From Cannabis sativa (lineage: Eukaryota; Streptophyta; Magnoliopsida; Rosales; Cannabaceae): a stretch of 64,000 nt of DNA. The translations under genes were made by a program, and so were the position numbers. The notes below the pieces were generated by a model. The model worked only from the letters and a program-made list of their open reading frames with translations, was not told where the DNA came from and ran no database searches. Positions 49,301-60,312 of the stretch are shown in pieces. How positions within the stretch are numbered: the stretch's first letter is position 1; each line of letters opens with the position of its first letter. The DNA lies in NCBI RefSeq assembly GCF_029168945.1, contig NC_083605.1, positions 30,951,280 to 31,015,279 of the forward strand, read 5' to 3'.

Positions 49301-50072
49301 AATTTTTAAGTTGCTAATTAATTTAAATCAATACAACTTAAATTAATTTCCTTAATATTTATATTTAAGATTACTACTAAGATGGAAATAATTAATTTTA
49401 TTTCAAATCACCATCTAAGTATAATTTTATAAATATTATATTAAATTCTTATTTCTTGATTTTTTTAAAATATAAATTTAATGAGTATATTTATTAGAAT
49501 AATAAAGAAAATACATTTTAAAGAATGAGCTTTATTATTATTAAGATATTTGATCTCCATTGTTGGTTTTACATCGCGTTTGTTTTAGTGAGTAATCCTC
49601 CCTAATGGAGGAACGTTCATTAGCAATTTCGCACCGTTTAATTTTGAAAGATAAGTAGTTTGTAAGTGTTTTATATGGTATAGATCACCCTAATGGTGGC
49701 GACCATATTTGACTTGCAAATTGCGAAACAATGGTAGTAGCTCATAAGATAGAATAGCCTTGACTCTCGCCTAAACGGGACAATGCTGGATTCCAATCTT
49801 GATCGAATAAAAGGTTGCTAGAATGTTCAACATTTTAGATGAGCTGACAACTCTATTCAGTAGATGGTAGCTTTGACTCTCGCCTAAACGAGACACTAAT
49901 ATCAGTTTATTGAAAAACCTTGGAAATTATTTATGATTGAATTTTTTTAAGTATTTTCTCATATCATTCCTACTTGCTATGTGCTTATAATTTCTGAATT
50001 GATTTTGTGTTAAACCATTATTGATTGCTATTTGTTGATTGCTATTATTTTGTAGTATCCTGTATTGTCATA
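46387..50072 (+). other. Element F: leader before gag
   Basis: Primer site, then AT-rich DNA aligned with the C and K leaders. Contains the variable GC-rich block (46661-46862), the conserved island (about 47930-48030) and one hairpin module (49550-49930; TCCTCC/GGAGGA at 49596-49612, CACC/GGTG near 49686). Gag follows about 140 bp after this module. No other gene. Confidence 0.75.
46661..46862 (+). other. GC-rich variable block in F leader
   Basis: Very GC-rich 200 bp, with CGCGCGCG tracts at both ends, between AT-rich flanks. It occupies the place of 17341-17528 in C and 60778-60910 in D but has unrelated sequence, except for the last string (CATACCGTCCGTACA), which D and partly K share. 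The open frames across it on both strands have no domain. Confidence 0.75.
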
Positions 50073-50939
50073 ATGAATCCCATGTTATCACTGTTGACTG
50101 GAAATAAGCTAAATGGATCTAACTTTCCTAAATGGAATGAGAACATTAATATTGCTCTCATAGGAGAAAGTGCCTTGTTTGTTTTAACTGAGCCGTCACC
50201 TGAAGTGCCTGGGGACAATGCATCCAAAGCTGTGAAAGAAAAGTATGAGTGTTGGCAGAAAGCAAATGACAAAGCTCTATACTTTATGCTTTCCAGCATG
50301 GTTGACACCCTCAAAACTCGGTTTTCTAAAACCGAGAAGGCTGCTGAAGTTATGACGAAGTTAAATGAGCTATTCGGTAAGGCATCACTTCAGTCACGCT
50401 TTGACGCGACTAAGAAGTACATTAATGCACGGATGGAACCTCATCAAAACGTGTGTGACCATGTTCTCCTCATGGCAAGTTATTTCCAAGAAGCCCAGGA
50501 TCATGGTGCTGAAATGGATAGTGCTACTAAAGTAAGTCTTATCTTGAATAGTCTAACTCCAGCATTTCTACCATACACATCAAATTATGTCATGAATAAG
50601 AAGGAAATTGACTTTCATGAATTAGTCAATGACCTTCAAACTTATGAAAATTTGATTGGAGGACCCAAGAAGAAAGGGAGTAAACCTCATAATCCTGGGA
50701 ATGGTAATGGGATGAACAAACCTGAAGCAAATGTTGCCTCTGCTTCGAAACCCAAATCGAAGAAGAAGTGGAAGAACACCAAGAAGCGAACAAAAGCCAT
50801 GAAGCATAAAAAGGCTGCTCCTTCTGGTGATGCTACACTTAAGGGAAAGTGTTTCTACTGCAATGAGAAAGGTCATTGGAAACCCCAATGTCCTAAACTT
50901 CTTGCAAAGAAACAAGGTATTTCTATTTATAAACTTTAA
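50073..50939 (+). CDS. gag: Copia Gag polyprotein (element F), intact
   Basis: 288 residues from ATG at 50073 (MNPMLSLLTG). An upstream in-frame ATG at 50025 would add 16 residues, but the motif L-x-G-x-N-F-x-x-W follows the 50073 start at the usual spacing. N-terminal and capsid region as in copia UBN2-type Gag (NGSNFPKWNENINIAL, then the NDKALYFMLSSM and MASYFQEAQ helices), a lysine-rich linker (about 215-265), and a CCHC zinc knuckle CFYCNEKGHWKPQC near residues 269-282. It would package RNA into cytoplasmic particles. It stops at TAA just after the knuckle, before any protease, unlike standard copia where gag runs into pol. Confidence 0.92.
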   Translation: MNPMLSLLTGNKLNGSNFPKWNENINIALIGESALFVLTEPSPEVPGDNASKAVKEKYECWQKANDKALYFMLSSMVDTLKTRFSKTEKAAEVMTKLNELFGKASLQSRFDATKKYINARMEPHQNVCDHVLLMASYFQEAQDHGAEMDSATKVSLILNSLTPAFLPYTSNYVMNKKEIDFHELVNDLQTYENLIGGPKKKGSKPHNPGNGNGMNKPEANVASASKPKSKKKWKNTKKRTKAMKHKKAAPSGDATLKGKCFYCNEKGHWKPQCPKLLAKKQGISIYKL

Positions 50940-52721
50940 GAGTTTTAGTGAATTATTATCCAATTGGATTTATGATTCTGGACTAACTTTGTTTATTTGT
51001 TTTCTTCTTCTTATAGGCCAAGCTACTTGAACTCAGATGAGTTTGATCGGAAAGCTGGACCAAGGGTGAAATCGTCCAGATGAAGATGAAGCTCTTCAAT
51101 TTATTTTTGAATTAATTGTTTTAGTTTAAAGACAATTTGGATTTCAAATTTTAGTTAGGGATATTTATCCCTATTTTTCTCATATTGTTGCAATACATTT
51201 TTTTTATTATTATTATTAATAAAGTTTTTTTTTCCGAAATTCAACCATTTGCAATTTATGAGAATGAGCTTCATTTATTTATCTTCATCAATTATTACCA
51301 CATTATATTTATATGTTTGTATGTGTAAGTGTTTTTATTATTGATGCAAATTCTATAATATTTACAACTCTTCATAGAGTTATATTACATAAACACAAGA
51401 AACTATTTCTATGTTTATTAATAATTGTTAATTCTACTACAATTATTAAGAATGTGTTTAGTAAAAGGATCAACGATCTTTTATATCTAATGAACTCTGG
51501 ATAGTATTCAACTCCACATAAACTCTATCACACTTAGAGAATAATGATCTTTACAACCTTTAGGGGTGGATCATAATCTCTATATACTTAGGGGTGGAGT
51601 TTATCCACAATACCCTACATGTATATACTTAGGGGTGGAGTCTATTCCACAATTCCCTATGTAACACATATATTCTTTAAACATAGAAGTAATATAATGA
51701 GTTAACTATTGTCAATATAAATGCTTGATCTTGATTGTATGTTCCATTTCGTTTTACTATTGTAAGTAAAAAGTTTGATACCTATACAAGTTCTTTGATA
51801 AAGTTTCACACTACCTTGGTTGAGTGGGAGAATTTTAAAGTTCTATACCCATCTTCATCAGGTTGATACTTGTGATAGGTACTTAAGAACACTACTGAAA
51901 AGCAAATCTAACCATACACATGGATAGGTATAACTTATTAGAATTATGAGAATAAGATAGAAAACTCTAGTTCAGTCTATTCGAATGACTTGAACCTAGA
52001 ATTCTTAATCCTCATAAAATTTTATGGTATCTTAATTTTGTTTACTTTATCTCTGGCATGTATTTTTCACTTCAAATACTAGTCTGCTATGTTGATGACT
52101 TAGTCTTAACTTAAAGTTTCAAACTAATACAAAAGTTACAACTAGATAACTCTCCAAACAATCAGAGGTTAAAAGTATTACTTAACCAGACATCTGCTAT
52201 TGAGTGGGAGCTATCTGAGATGTAATCAAATAGGGGACATTAGAAGATATTCAAAAAAGATTTATGAAAGTGATCTATATGTTGGATATTTAGGAACTGT
52301 GTATCAGTTGTCCTTGTATCTCACCAACTCATTTCGAGATTCTTGAGATGGTGCTTACTTTGGGGGTGGAGGAGTTATTCTATAATAATTCAAGGTCTAC
52401 CAGAGAAGAATTATAACTTTGTAAATTCGAAAATACAAGAAAGTTATATTGCTGAAGAAAAGTCTACACTGTATTATCTCAATTACATATTTTAAAATAT
52501 GAGAGATATGTCTTCTGTTAATTCAGATGTACTTTTTAAACAGTAAGGATTTCAGTATCCCTTTATGAGTAAAGCATATAGTAAAGGATGTTTCATAAGT
52601 GTATTTATGAACTAGTTTCCAGAAGTTTGGGTGGATTCAAATATACTACACTTGATATGAAAATCGAGACATCAGATTGACCTATTTGCATACTTTTTTT
52701 ATATTAGTGCAAGTGCGAGTT
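50940..52721 (+). pseudogene. Element F: protease and pol relics, 3' region
   Basis: Directly after gag the codons W-I-Y-D-S-G-L-T (about 50965-50990) mark the former protease start. The rest is fossil: a RNase H-side block near 52185-52400 with ACTTTGGGGGTGGAGGAG. A 43-bp tandem repeat containing TTAGGGGTGGA lies at about 51580-51662. Layout agrees with B. No integrase D-R-G-G-E box found. Confidence 0.65.
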
Positions 52722-54618
52722 TGTTGGGTTTTATGCCCTAAATAAAACTCTTTACAATCTGATTAGTTATCAATATAAGAGATTTGAAGTGATTAATGTT
52801 TGCATGAATTTTACATGCTAATGGTTTAATATGTTTATTACTTTTATACACAAAATCAGTTAAATCCAGATCATATGTTTATTCACAATTACAGTATCGT
52901 CAACACAGTGGAATGTGATTGTGATCATATGAATCAAAAGACTTGGTCCCTGTTTCATCAGTGTTTTGGATTTACACTAATGTGATAATCAGCGATGATG
53001 TGTACTTACACTTGGAGTAAGTGTAATGTTCTTTCCAGGATATTAGTAAAGTATACTAGTTTCGAATGTATGGAGTATACATTGGACTGGACCGATATTG
53101 CAACTAAGTTAACATATTACAAACTTACCGTTATATATATCTTTCCAAGTCAATATCAGTAGTTGATCTTAAGATTAAAAGAATCTAAATCCTGATATGC
53201 TTAGGCTCAATTCAGGAGTACTATTCATGTTCTTTGATTTATTAGTTAAGCCTACTTTTAGGTCAGGGTGATACGTATATTTTGGGAACATGATAGTATG
53301 ATTGAGTGGGAGTGCTAAACATAAATATGGAATCTATAGCTTCTACTAGTGTATAGAAGTCAAGTGATGATTCCCTTCGAGCTTAGCAAATAGAAGTAAA
53401 TGGATGAGCTCTTGTTTAACTGACTAATCATTAAATCACTAAACACCATTTACAGGCAGCTAAGTGTTTTAAGGGGCAAAATACATTGAGGGGTGAGAAC
53501 GGTAAAGAAATCCCATCTTGATGTAGATCATCTATATAGAGGATCTTTAAATCACAGTAAGATTATAACAATGGTTAAATGAGATAGCATATTGATATCG
53601 TGGAACATATAATATGCTCTATATAAGTCTGAGAGTGCAATTCTAAGTTCTAAGAGTGGATTCAACGAAGAATTAATAAGTAGGAATTTACTTGGTAAAT
53701 TGGTTCACTTATTGGAAGCTCAGCATATAGATCCATGGTCCCCATTCTAGTTGAGAACATTCTGCTTGTAAGACTCATTACTTGATTCGTGATTGATCAA
53801 TTATAATTCTAAAGTTAGACTATGTCTAATTTTATGAATTTTCACTAAGCAGGGGTGAATTTGTAAAGAAAAGAGATTCTAGGTTTATTTATTTATTAAT
53901 GGACTTTATAAGTCTAGTCAATAATTAAATTAAATGACAATATTATTTAATAATCTATTTTAGTTATTAAATAATTAGTTTTGGCATTTAAATGGTTAGA
54001 ATTGAAAAATTTGCATTTTTGAGAAAATAGAAATAAAATTTGTTAAAACTGCAATATCAAGTGGGGCCCATTAACACACCATGGCCGGCCACTTTTTGTG
54101 GATTTTGAAATTGATATTTTCATTATCTTAATGCCAAATAATTCTTAACCTAAACCTAGTAGTTTCCTATAAATAGAAAGTGATGGCTCAGTCAAAATCA
54201 TAACTTTGAATAACATCTTCTGACAGAAATTTTTCTCTTCAGAAAAACTTAGCCTTCCCTATTTTCTTCTATAGGCCAAAACCCTTTCTCTCTTTTCTCT
54301 TCATAAATTTCGTGACCCTAGTGAAAGAGTGAGTGCCCACACACAGCAAGTAGTAACTCAATCATAGATTGGAAGACTGTGAAGGATCAAACTCAAAGAA
54401 GAAGGACATTCGGGCTCAGATCTTGATTATACTCTGCTACAGAAAGGATACAATGGTTAGAGATTTGAGTGGAAGGAGACATTAATTCCGCTGCATCAAT
54501 GTAAGGTTTTCTTAACTTTATATGTGTTTATTTTATCGTTTTAGAAAGTTCATATTTAGGGTGTTAAACAACATACTTGTGAGTAGATCTAAGATCCTGG
54601 TAAAATAAATTTCCAACA
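52722..54618 (+). repeat. Element F: 3' LTR
   Basis: 1897 bp. It shows the uninterrupted K target site near 53440. GGCCGGCC at 54083-54090, TATAAATA at 54168-54175. Followed by TTATA (54619-54623). Confidence 0.93.
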
Positions 54619-54623
54619 TTATA

Positions 54624-55333
54624 ATGGTTCAGTCAGATCACGGTCTGCTTAGTCCACTGTAGCAAGAGTTTCGTAGGTCTTATTTCACGGTGGATCACTC
54701 CTTTATATACAAAGCAAGTGTCCAATTAGTTATACAAAGATTGCATTCATTTTCAATCCGTTTACACATTGAATTACAATAACTAAACTAAATAACGTAA
54801 ACATCAATAAATGAATAGCAGTTTTTATTCACTAAATACAACAACGTATGCGTCTTCTAACATGCGAGTTGACTATTCATATTCTAATGTTAAGCTCGCG
54901 GGCCTAACACTTAATTAAGTTTAGGATGTCTGCGTTCTTATATAGTCGCCTCTTTGGACATCGTATGACGAACTAATAGAACCTAGACACGCGAATCTAT
55001 ATCGGTTTATCAAGGTTGTTGGGTCATCGGGACCAACTCGCATTATAGAGAGTCGATCTCTATGCTTATGCAGGAATATAGAGAGGATACTCGCACATAT
55101 CCTGATACATGCGAGTTAGATCCATTCTCTCATCCCGCATAGTACGAGTTATAGTTATGCGATTCAGACTTTGGTCATACTTGCAGTATCCCGCTGACTC
55201 TATGTTGGGCGAGGTCTAAACTTCGAGGAGTCTCTCATGGACGTCTCAGCTTTCATTAGAAATCTGAGTACACGTGTCCTTTAAACAGGATTCTGGTCTC
55301 GAGTTTCTAGGTGAGAGAAATCTCACTATAACA
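54624..55333 (-). repeat. Element H: 5' LTR, part 2
   Basis: Continues the H LTR after F, matching 23580-24265 with scattered substitutions and one 27-bp extra segment. A leftward TATATA box lies near 54939-54945. Ends CACTATAACA, then CACAT. Confidence 0.9.
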
Positions 55334-55338
55334 CACAT

Positions 55339-55367
55339 TTTGTTTTATATTAGTGCAAGTGGGAGTT
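55339..55367 (+). other. Element C: end of internal region and polypurine tract
   Basis: The last bases of C resume after H. The purine-rich GCAAGTGGGAGTT directly before the 3' LTR is the polypurine tract and is the same in K and (reversed) in E. Confidence 0.75.
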
Positions 55368-57238
55368 TGTCGGGTTTTGTGCCCTAAATAAAACTCATTT
55401 CAATATAATCAGATTTACTTATTAATAAAGATGAGAAATAAAATTTAATGTTGCATGGTTCACATGATTTATTTCATGATTATATGTACAAAATGTATGA
55501 ATTCTATTTAAGTCCAGAACATATCAATTTGTCAATGATTATAGTGTTGTCAGCACAGTGGAATATAATCTTAATTATATGTTCGAAAGTGTATTCCCTG
55601 ATTTGTCAGAACACTGGATTTAGACTGACATGATAATCAGCGATAGGTATTCTTACACCTTGGATAAGTGTTATGTCCTTTCCAGGGCATTGGCAAAGTT
55701 TACCAACATCCGATGTATGGAGTATACATCAGAAGGGGCCGATATTGAACTTTGATTAGATATATTAAATTTACCGTAATATCTATTCAATTCAATATCA
55801 ACTGTTGATCCTAGATCAAATGATCTTAATCCTGATATGTTTAGGTTCGATCTGAAGAATATTATACATGTTCTTTGATTTGTTAGTTAAGCCTACTTTT
55901 GGGTCAGGGTGATACGTACATTTTGGGAACATGATAGTGCAATTGAGTGGGAGCGCTAACATAAATATGGAATCTATAGCTTCTATCTGACAAATAGAAA
56001 GTAAAGGATGATTTCCTTCGAGCTTGACCAAACGAAAAATAAATGGTGGAGTATTCATTTCACTTAACTGAAATATCATTTATACGGGGTTAAGTGTTTT
56101 AAGGATAAAATACATTGTGGGTTGTTATGGTAATCTAGTCCCTTTACAGTGTAGATCATCTATATAGAGGATCATTGATCAAATTACGATTATAACAATG
56201 GATAACTAATGACGTACCTATATCGTGGAACATATAGAGCGTTCTATATACTGAGAGTGCAATTCAAAGTTCTATGCGTGGATTCAACGAAGAATTAATA
56301 ATTCAATGAATTTTAGATATAAATTCTTGATTTGCTTATTGGAAGCTCGGATATATAGACCCACGGTACCCATACTAGTTAAGACCATACTGCTTGTAAG
56401 ACACAGTTAATTGATTTTGATTAATCAATTATAATTCTAAAGTTAAACTATGTCTACTTTATGGATTTTCACTAAGCAAGGGCGAAATTGTAAAGAAAAG
56501 AGATTCTAGGTTTATTTATTAATTAAGAGACTTTATATGTCTAATTAATAAATATATTAAATGACAATATTATTTAATAATTATTTTTTAGTTATTTAAT
56601 AATTTGAATTGGCATTTATATGGTTAAATTGGAAAATTGGCGTTTTTGAGAAAATGGGATGGAAAAATGACAAAATGGCAAAATTGCAAAGTGGGCCCAA
56701 TCCACAATCCATGGCCGGCCACACGTAGTGTATTTTACCATTTATTTTTTCATTATTTTATTGCCAAATAATTCTAACCTAAACCTAGGTGGTTACCAAT
56801 AAATAGATAGTGATGGCTCTTATTCACACTAAACTTTTGTTAACTTTGTCAGATGAAATTGAGCCTCCTATTCTCTATAGCCGAAACCACTTCCTTGTTC
56901 TTCGAAAACCTTGAGTGAATGAGTGAGTGCCCACACACATCAAGTGGTATCTCAATCATAGTGTGTAAGACTGTAGGAGATTCTAAACAAAAAGAAGGAG
57001 AATCAGCATCAAAGGAAGGAGAGAAAGAGATTCAGGTTTAGATCTTGGTGATGCTCTGCTACAGAAAGGAATCAAGGGCTAGAGATCTGAACGGAAGGAG
57101 TCATTATATTCCGCTGCACCCAATGTAAGGTTTACTAAACTTTATATGTGTTTATTTTCATTATTTTAGAATTCATATTAGGATGTTAATGAAACATACT
57201 TGTTAGTAAATCTAGATCCTGGTAAAATATATCCAACA
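55368..57238 (+). repeat. Element C: 3' LTR
   Basis: 1871 bp, TGTCGGGTTTTGTGCC to ATATATCCAACA. GGCCGGCC at 56713-56720; the TATA position reads AATAAATA while the 5' LTR keeps TATAAATA. Followed by AGCTC (57239-57243). Confidence 0.92.
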
Positions 57239-57243
57239 AGCTC

Positions 57244-57806
57244 GTGTCTTAGCCTGGCACCCATATGTCACATAATTGTATCACCTAATCAGGTGAGCCT
57301 GTGCCAAAAACCTGCACCCATGGTCATATAATTGCATCTCCTAATCAGGTGAGCCCGTGCCACTATCTGGCACCAATATATCGCATTGTCTAATTAGACG
57401 AGCCCGTACCTACGCCCGGTACTTATCATATATTACTGACGCCCGTACTTACACCCAGTACGTTGCCAGGAAAATCGCATCACATAATCAGGTGAGCCCG
57501 TACCTACACTCGGTACTCGTCATATATCACTGACGCCCGTACTTACGCCAAGTATGTTGCTAGGAAAATCGCATCATCTAATCAAGTGAGCTCGTACCTA
57601 CACTCGGTACTCATCGTATACCACTGACGCCAGTACTTACGCCAAGCACATCACCAAGAAAAATTGCATACCTAATCAGGTGAGCTCGTACCTAGGCTCG
57701 GTACTCATCATATATCACTGACGCCCGTACTTACGCCAGTACGTCGCCAGGAAAATTCCATCACCTAATCAGGTGAGCCCATATATCACATGCATAATAT
57801 TATCAC
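57244..57806 (-). mobile_element. Gypsy element G: 5' LTR, part 2, with tandem repeats
   Basis: Continues G's LTR from 15175. It consists largely of tandem units, first two of about 55 bp (57281, 57334), then four to five of about 94 bp starting at 57391, 57485, 57579, 57673 and 57766. Each unit carries a CACCTAATCAGGTG-type palindrome. The true end of the LTR is missing; similarity passes abruptly into copia D. Confidence 0.75.
57391..57780. repeat. 94-bp tandem repeat in G LTR
   Basis: About four units, each with a TAATCAGGTGAGC start, CGTACCTACACTCGGTACTC, ACTGACGCCCGTACTTACGCC and a GCCAGGAAAATCGCAT end. Units differ by roughly 10%. Confidence 0.85.
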
Positions 57807-59543
57807 ATATAATCAGATTTACTTATTAATAAATATCATAAATAACATTTTATGTTGCATGGTTCACATGATTTATTTCATGATTATATATATAATGTAT
57901 GAATTCTATTTAAGTCCAGAACATATGAATTTGTTAATGATTATAGTGTTGTCAGCACAGTGGAATATAATCTTAATTATATGTTCGAAAGTTTATTCCA
58001 TGATTTGTCGCCCACCTGGATTTAGACTGGCATGATATAATCAGTGATAGGTATTCTTACACCTTGGATAAGTGTTATGTCCTTTCCAGGGTATTGGCAA
58101 AGATTACTAGTATCGGATGTATAGAGTATACATCAGAAGGGAGCGATGTTGAACTTTGATTAGATTTGTTAAAATTTACCGTAATATCTATTCAATTCAA
58201 TATCACCTGTTGATCCTAGATCAAATGATCTTAATCCTGATATGGTTAGGTTCGATCTCAAGAGTATTATACATGTTCTTTGATTTGTTAGTTAAGCCTA
58301 CTTTTGGGTCAGGGTGATACGTACATTTTGGGAACATGATAGTATAATTGAGTGGGAGCACTAACATAAATATGGAGTCTATAACTTCTATAGGAATATA
58401 GAAGTGAAACGATGATATCCTTCGAGCTTCGCTAAACAGAGATAAATGGTTGAGATCTCATTTCACTTCGCTGAAGTATCATTTATACGGAGCTAAGTGT
58501 TTTAAGGATAAAATACATTGAAGGTGTAACGCTAATTTAGTTCCTATTCAATGTAGATCATCTATTAGAGGGTCATTGATCAAATTAGGATTATAACAAT
58601 GGATAATTAATAGCGTATCTAAATGTGGATTCAATAACGAATTAATAAGTTAGCTAGGGAATTCACTTGGTAAATTCGGTTCGACTTATTGGAAGCTCGG
58701 TTATATAGGCCCATGGTCCCCATACTAGTTGAGACCATACTACTTGTAAGAATCAGTTAATTGATTTTAATTAATCAATTATAATTCTAAAGTTAGACTA
58801 TGTCTAGTTTATGAATTTTCACTAAGCAAGGGCAAAATTGTAAAGAAAAGAGATTCTAGGTTTATTTATTAATTAAGAGACTTTATATGTCTAATTAATA
58901 AATATATTAAATGACAATATTATTTAATAATTAATGTTATTAAATAATGGGAATTGGCATTTAAATTGTTAAAATTGGAAAATTAGCATTTTTGAGAAGA
59001 TGGGATTGAGAAATCACAAAATGGCAAAATTGCAAAGTGAGGCCCATTATCCACTAATATGGTCGGCCACTTTGTATAGGGTTTACCATTTATATTTTTC
59101 ATTATTTTAATGCAATACAATTCTAACCTAAACCTAGATTGCATTCTATAAATAGAAAGTGTTTGCTTGAGGAAACTATGACTTGCATCTTATTTTCTCT
59201 CAGAGAAAAACCTGAGCCATAGCCGCCCACCTCTTCTTATCTTTTCTTCTCTTCAATTTTGAAATACCCTAGTGATAGAGTAGTGCCCACACACATCAAG
59301 TGGTATCTCAATCATAGTGTGGCAGATTGTGTAGAATCCAACCATCAAAGAAGGAGAGAAAGAGATCCAAGTTCAGATCTTGGTGATGCTCTGCTAGAGA
59401 AAGGAATCTAGGGCTAGAGATCTGAACGGAAGGAGTCATTATATTCCGCTGTATCCAATGTAAGGTAACCTAAACTTTATATGTGTTTATTTCATTGTTT
59501 TAGAATTCATATTAGGATGTTAATGAAACATACATGGTAGTAA

Positions 59544-59548
59544 ATCTA
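59544..59548. repeat. Target site duplication of Cassandra (ATCTA / GTCTA)
   Basis: ATCTA on the left and GTCTA at 60480-60484 on the right, differing at one base. Joining them restores the AATCTAGATCCTGG of the host LTR. Confidence 0.75.
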
Positions 59549-59700
59549 TGTAACGTCCCCGCTTCAAGCCTCTATTGGGTCCTTACACCCACGGAATGAA
59601 TGACTCTTATACACGAGTACACCACTCTTGCTGCTTCCTCAACTGACCCTACAGACCAACACGAGTGTTTCCAGCGTGCTTTGTCCTCACTCGCACGCTA

Positions 59701-59815
59701 CCTGGGAAAACTTTCCAGGAGGTCACCCATCCTTAAATTGCCCCAAGTCAAGCACGCTTAACTCTGGAGTTCTTTCGAGATGGGCTACCGAAAAACAAGA
59801 TGCACCTTGGTGATA
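59701..59815 (-). promoter_or_regulatory. 5S rRNA-like domain in Cassandra left LTR
   Basis: On the minus strand it reads AACTCCAGAGTTAAGCGTGC then GGATGGGTGACCTCCTGG, matching the A-box/C-box internal promoter region of plant 5S rRNA. It may recruit TFIIIA and RNA polymerase III. The 5' and 3' ends of true 5S rRNA are not preserved, so this is not a 5S gene. Confidence 0.85.
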
Positions 59816-59974
59816 TAGGTAGTACCAATCAATCCATTTAAACTCTCTTCAATTGTGCAGTCCCATACCTACACAGTCTCAGAATCATCCCACTTGACCT
59901 TCCCCAGGCGATGTGGGATTGCACAACTTACCCAGTATTTCTCCTTACGGATCACGAGACTACTGACTGTCACA

Positions 59975-60046
59975 ATCACCCCCCCTTACGGGGTCCGACG
60001 TCCTCATCGACCACACTTCCGGCTGGGTCAAGGCTCTGATACCATT
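59975..60046 (-). other. Cassandra internal region, PPT and PBS
   Basis: 72 bp. Purine-rich on the minus strand next to the left LTR (CCCCGTAAGGGGGGGTGAT); the primer site TGGTATCAGAGCC on the minus strand is 60032-60044, two bases from the right LTR. Confidence 0.88.
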
Positions 60047-60205
60047 TGTAACGTCCCCGCTTCAAACCTCCATTGGGTCCTTACACCCACGGAATGAATC
60101 GCTCTTATACACGAGTACGTCACTTTGGCTGCTTCATGGACTGATGACTGACCCTACAGACCAACACAAGTGTTTCCAACGTGCTTTGTCCTCACTCGTA
60201 CGCTT

Positions 60206-60312
60206 CCTGGGAAAACTTCCCAGGAGGTCACCCATCCTTAAATTGCCGCAAGTCAAGCACGCTTAACTGTGGAGTTCTTTCGAGATGGGCTACCGAAAAA
60301 CAAGATGCACCT
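60206..60312 (-). promoter_or_regulatory. 5S rRNA-like domain in Cassandra right LTR
   Basis: Same domain as in the left LTR; the C-box side is slightly better preserved (GGATGGGTGACCTCCTGGGA). One A-box side base differs (CTCCACAGTTAAGCGTGC). Confidence 0.85.

Larger units (their letters stand above)
34355..54618 (+). mobile_element. Copia element F: intact gag, dead pol
   Basis: 5' LTR 34355-35077 plus 45210-46386 (split by K), leader 46387-50072, gag 50073-50939, fossil pol, polypurine tract, 3' LTR 52722-54618, TTATA duplications. About 10.1 kb without K. The only copia element in the window with a full open gag. The LTRs are about 1.90 kb and start TGTTGGGTTTTATGCCC then AAACTCTTTACAATC, which differs from the K/C type (AAACTCATTTCAATA). 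Confidence 0.92.
23415..55333 (-). mobile_element. Gypsy element H (Tat lineage) with antisense extra gene
   Basis: Minus-strand element. 5' LTR 34187-34354 plus 54624-55333 (split by F), primer site, gag-protease, pol with RT, RNase H, second RNase H and integrase, a 3.9-kb 3' region carrying a plus-strand spliced gene, polypurine tract, and 3' LTR 23415-24265. Without F it is about 11.65 kb. The second RNase H downstream of the RT-linked one and the antisense extra gene place it in the Tat group. It is damaged by stops and single-base shifts but is structurally complete. Confidence 0.92.
15181..57238 (+). mobile_element. Copia element C, non-autonomous, host of the nested stack
   Basis: 5' LTR 15181-17064, primer site, leader, fossil pol, polypurine tract and 3' LTR 55368-57238, bounded by AGCTC duplications. 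Without the 31.9-kb H insertion it is about 10.1 kb. It has no gag and no intact pol, yet all cis-acting parts are present. Its internal layout (two leader modules, then integrase and RNase H fossils) matches element K closely, so both descend from an already gag-less parent that spread in trans. Confidence 0.9.

Noticed and set aside
57391..57780. CRISPR-like array of spaced repeats
   Set aside because: Units are about 94 bp and repeat along their whole length with no unique spacers; this is a tandem repeat in a gypsy LTR of a plant genome.
59701..60312. Functional 5S rRNA genes
   Set aside because: Only the internal promoter part matches; the ends of 5S rRNA are missing, and the copies lie symmetrically in the LTRs of a TRIM.
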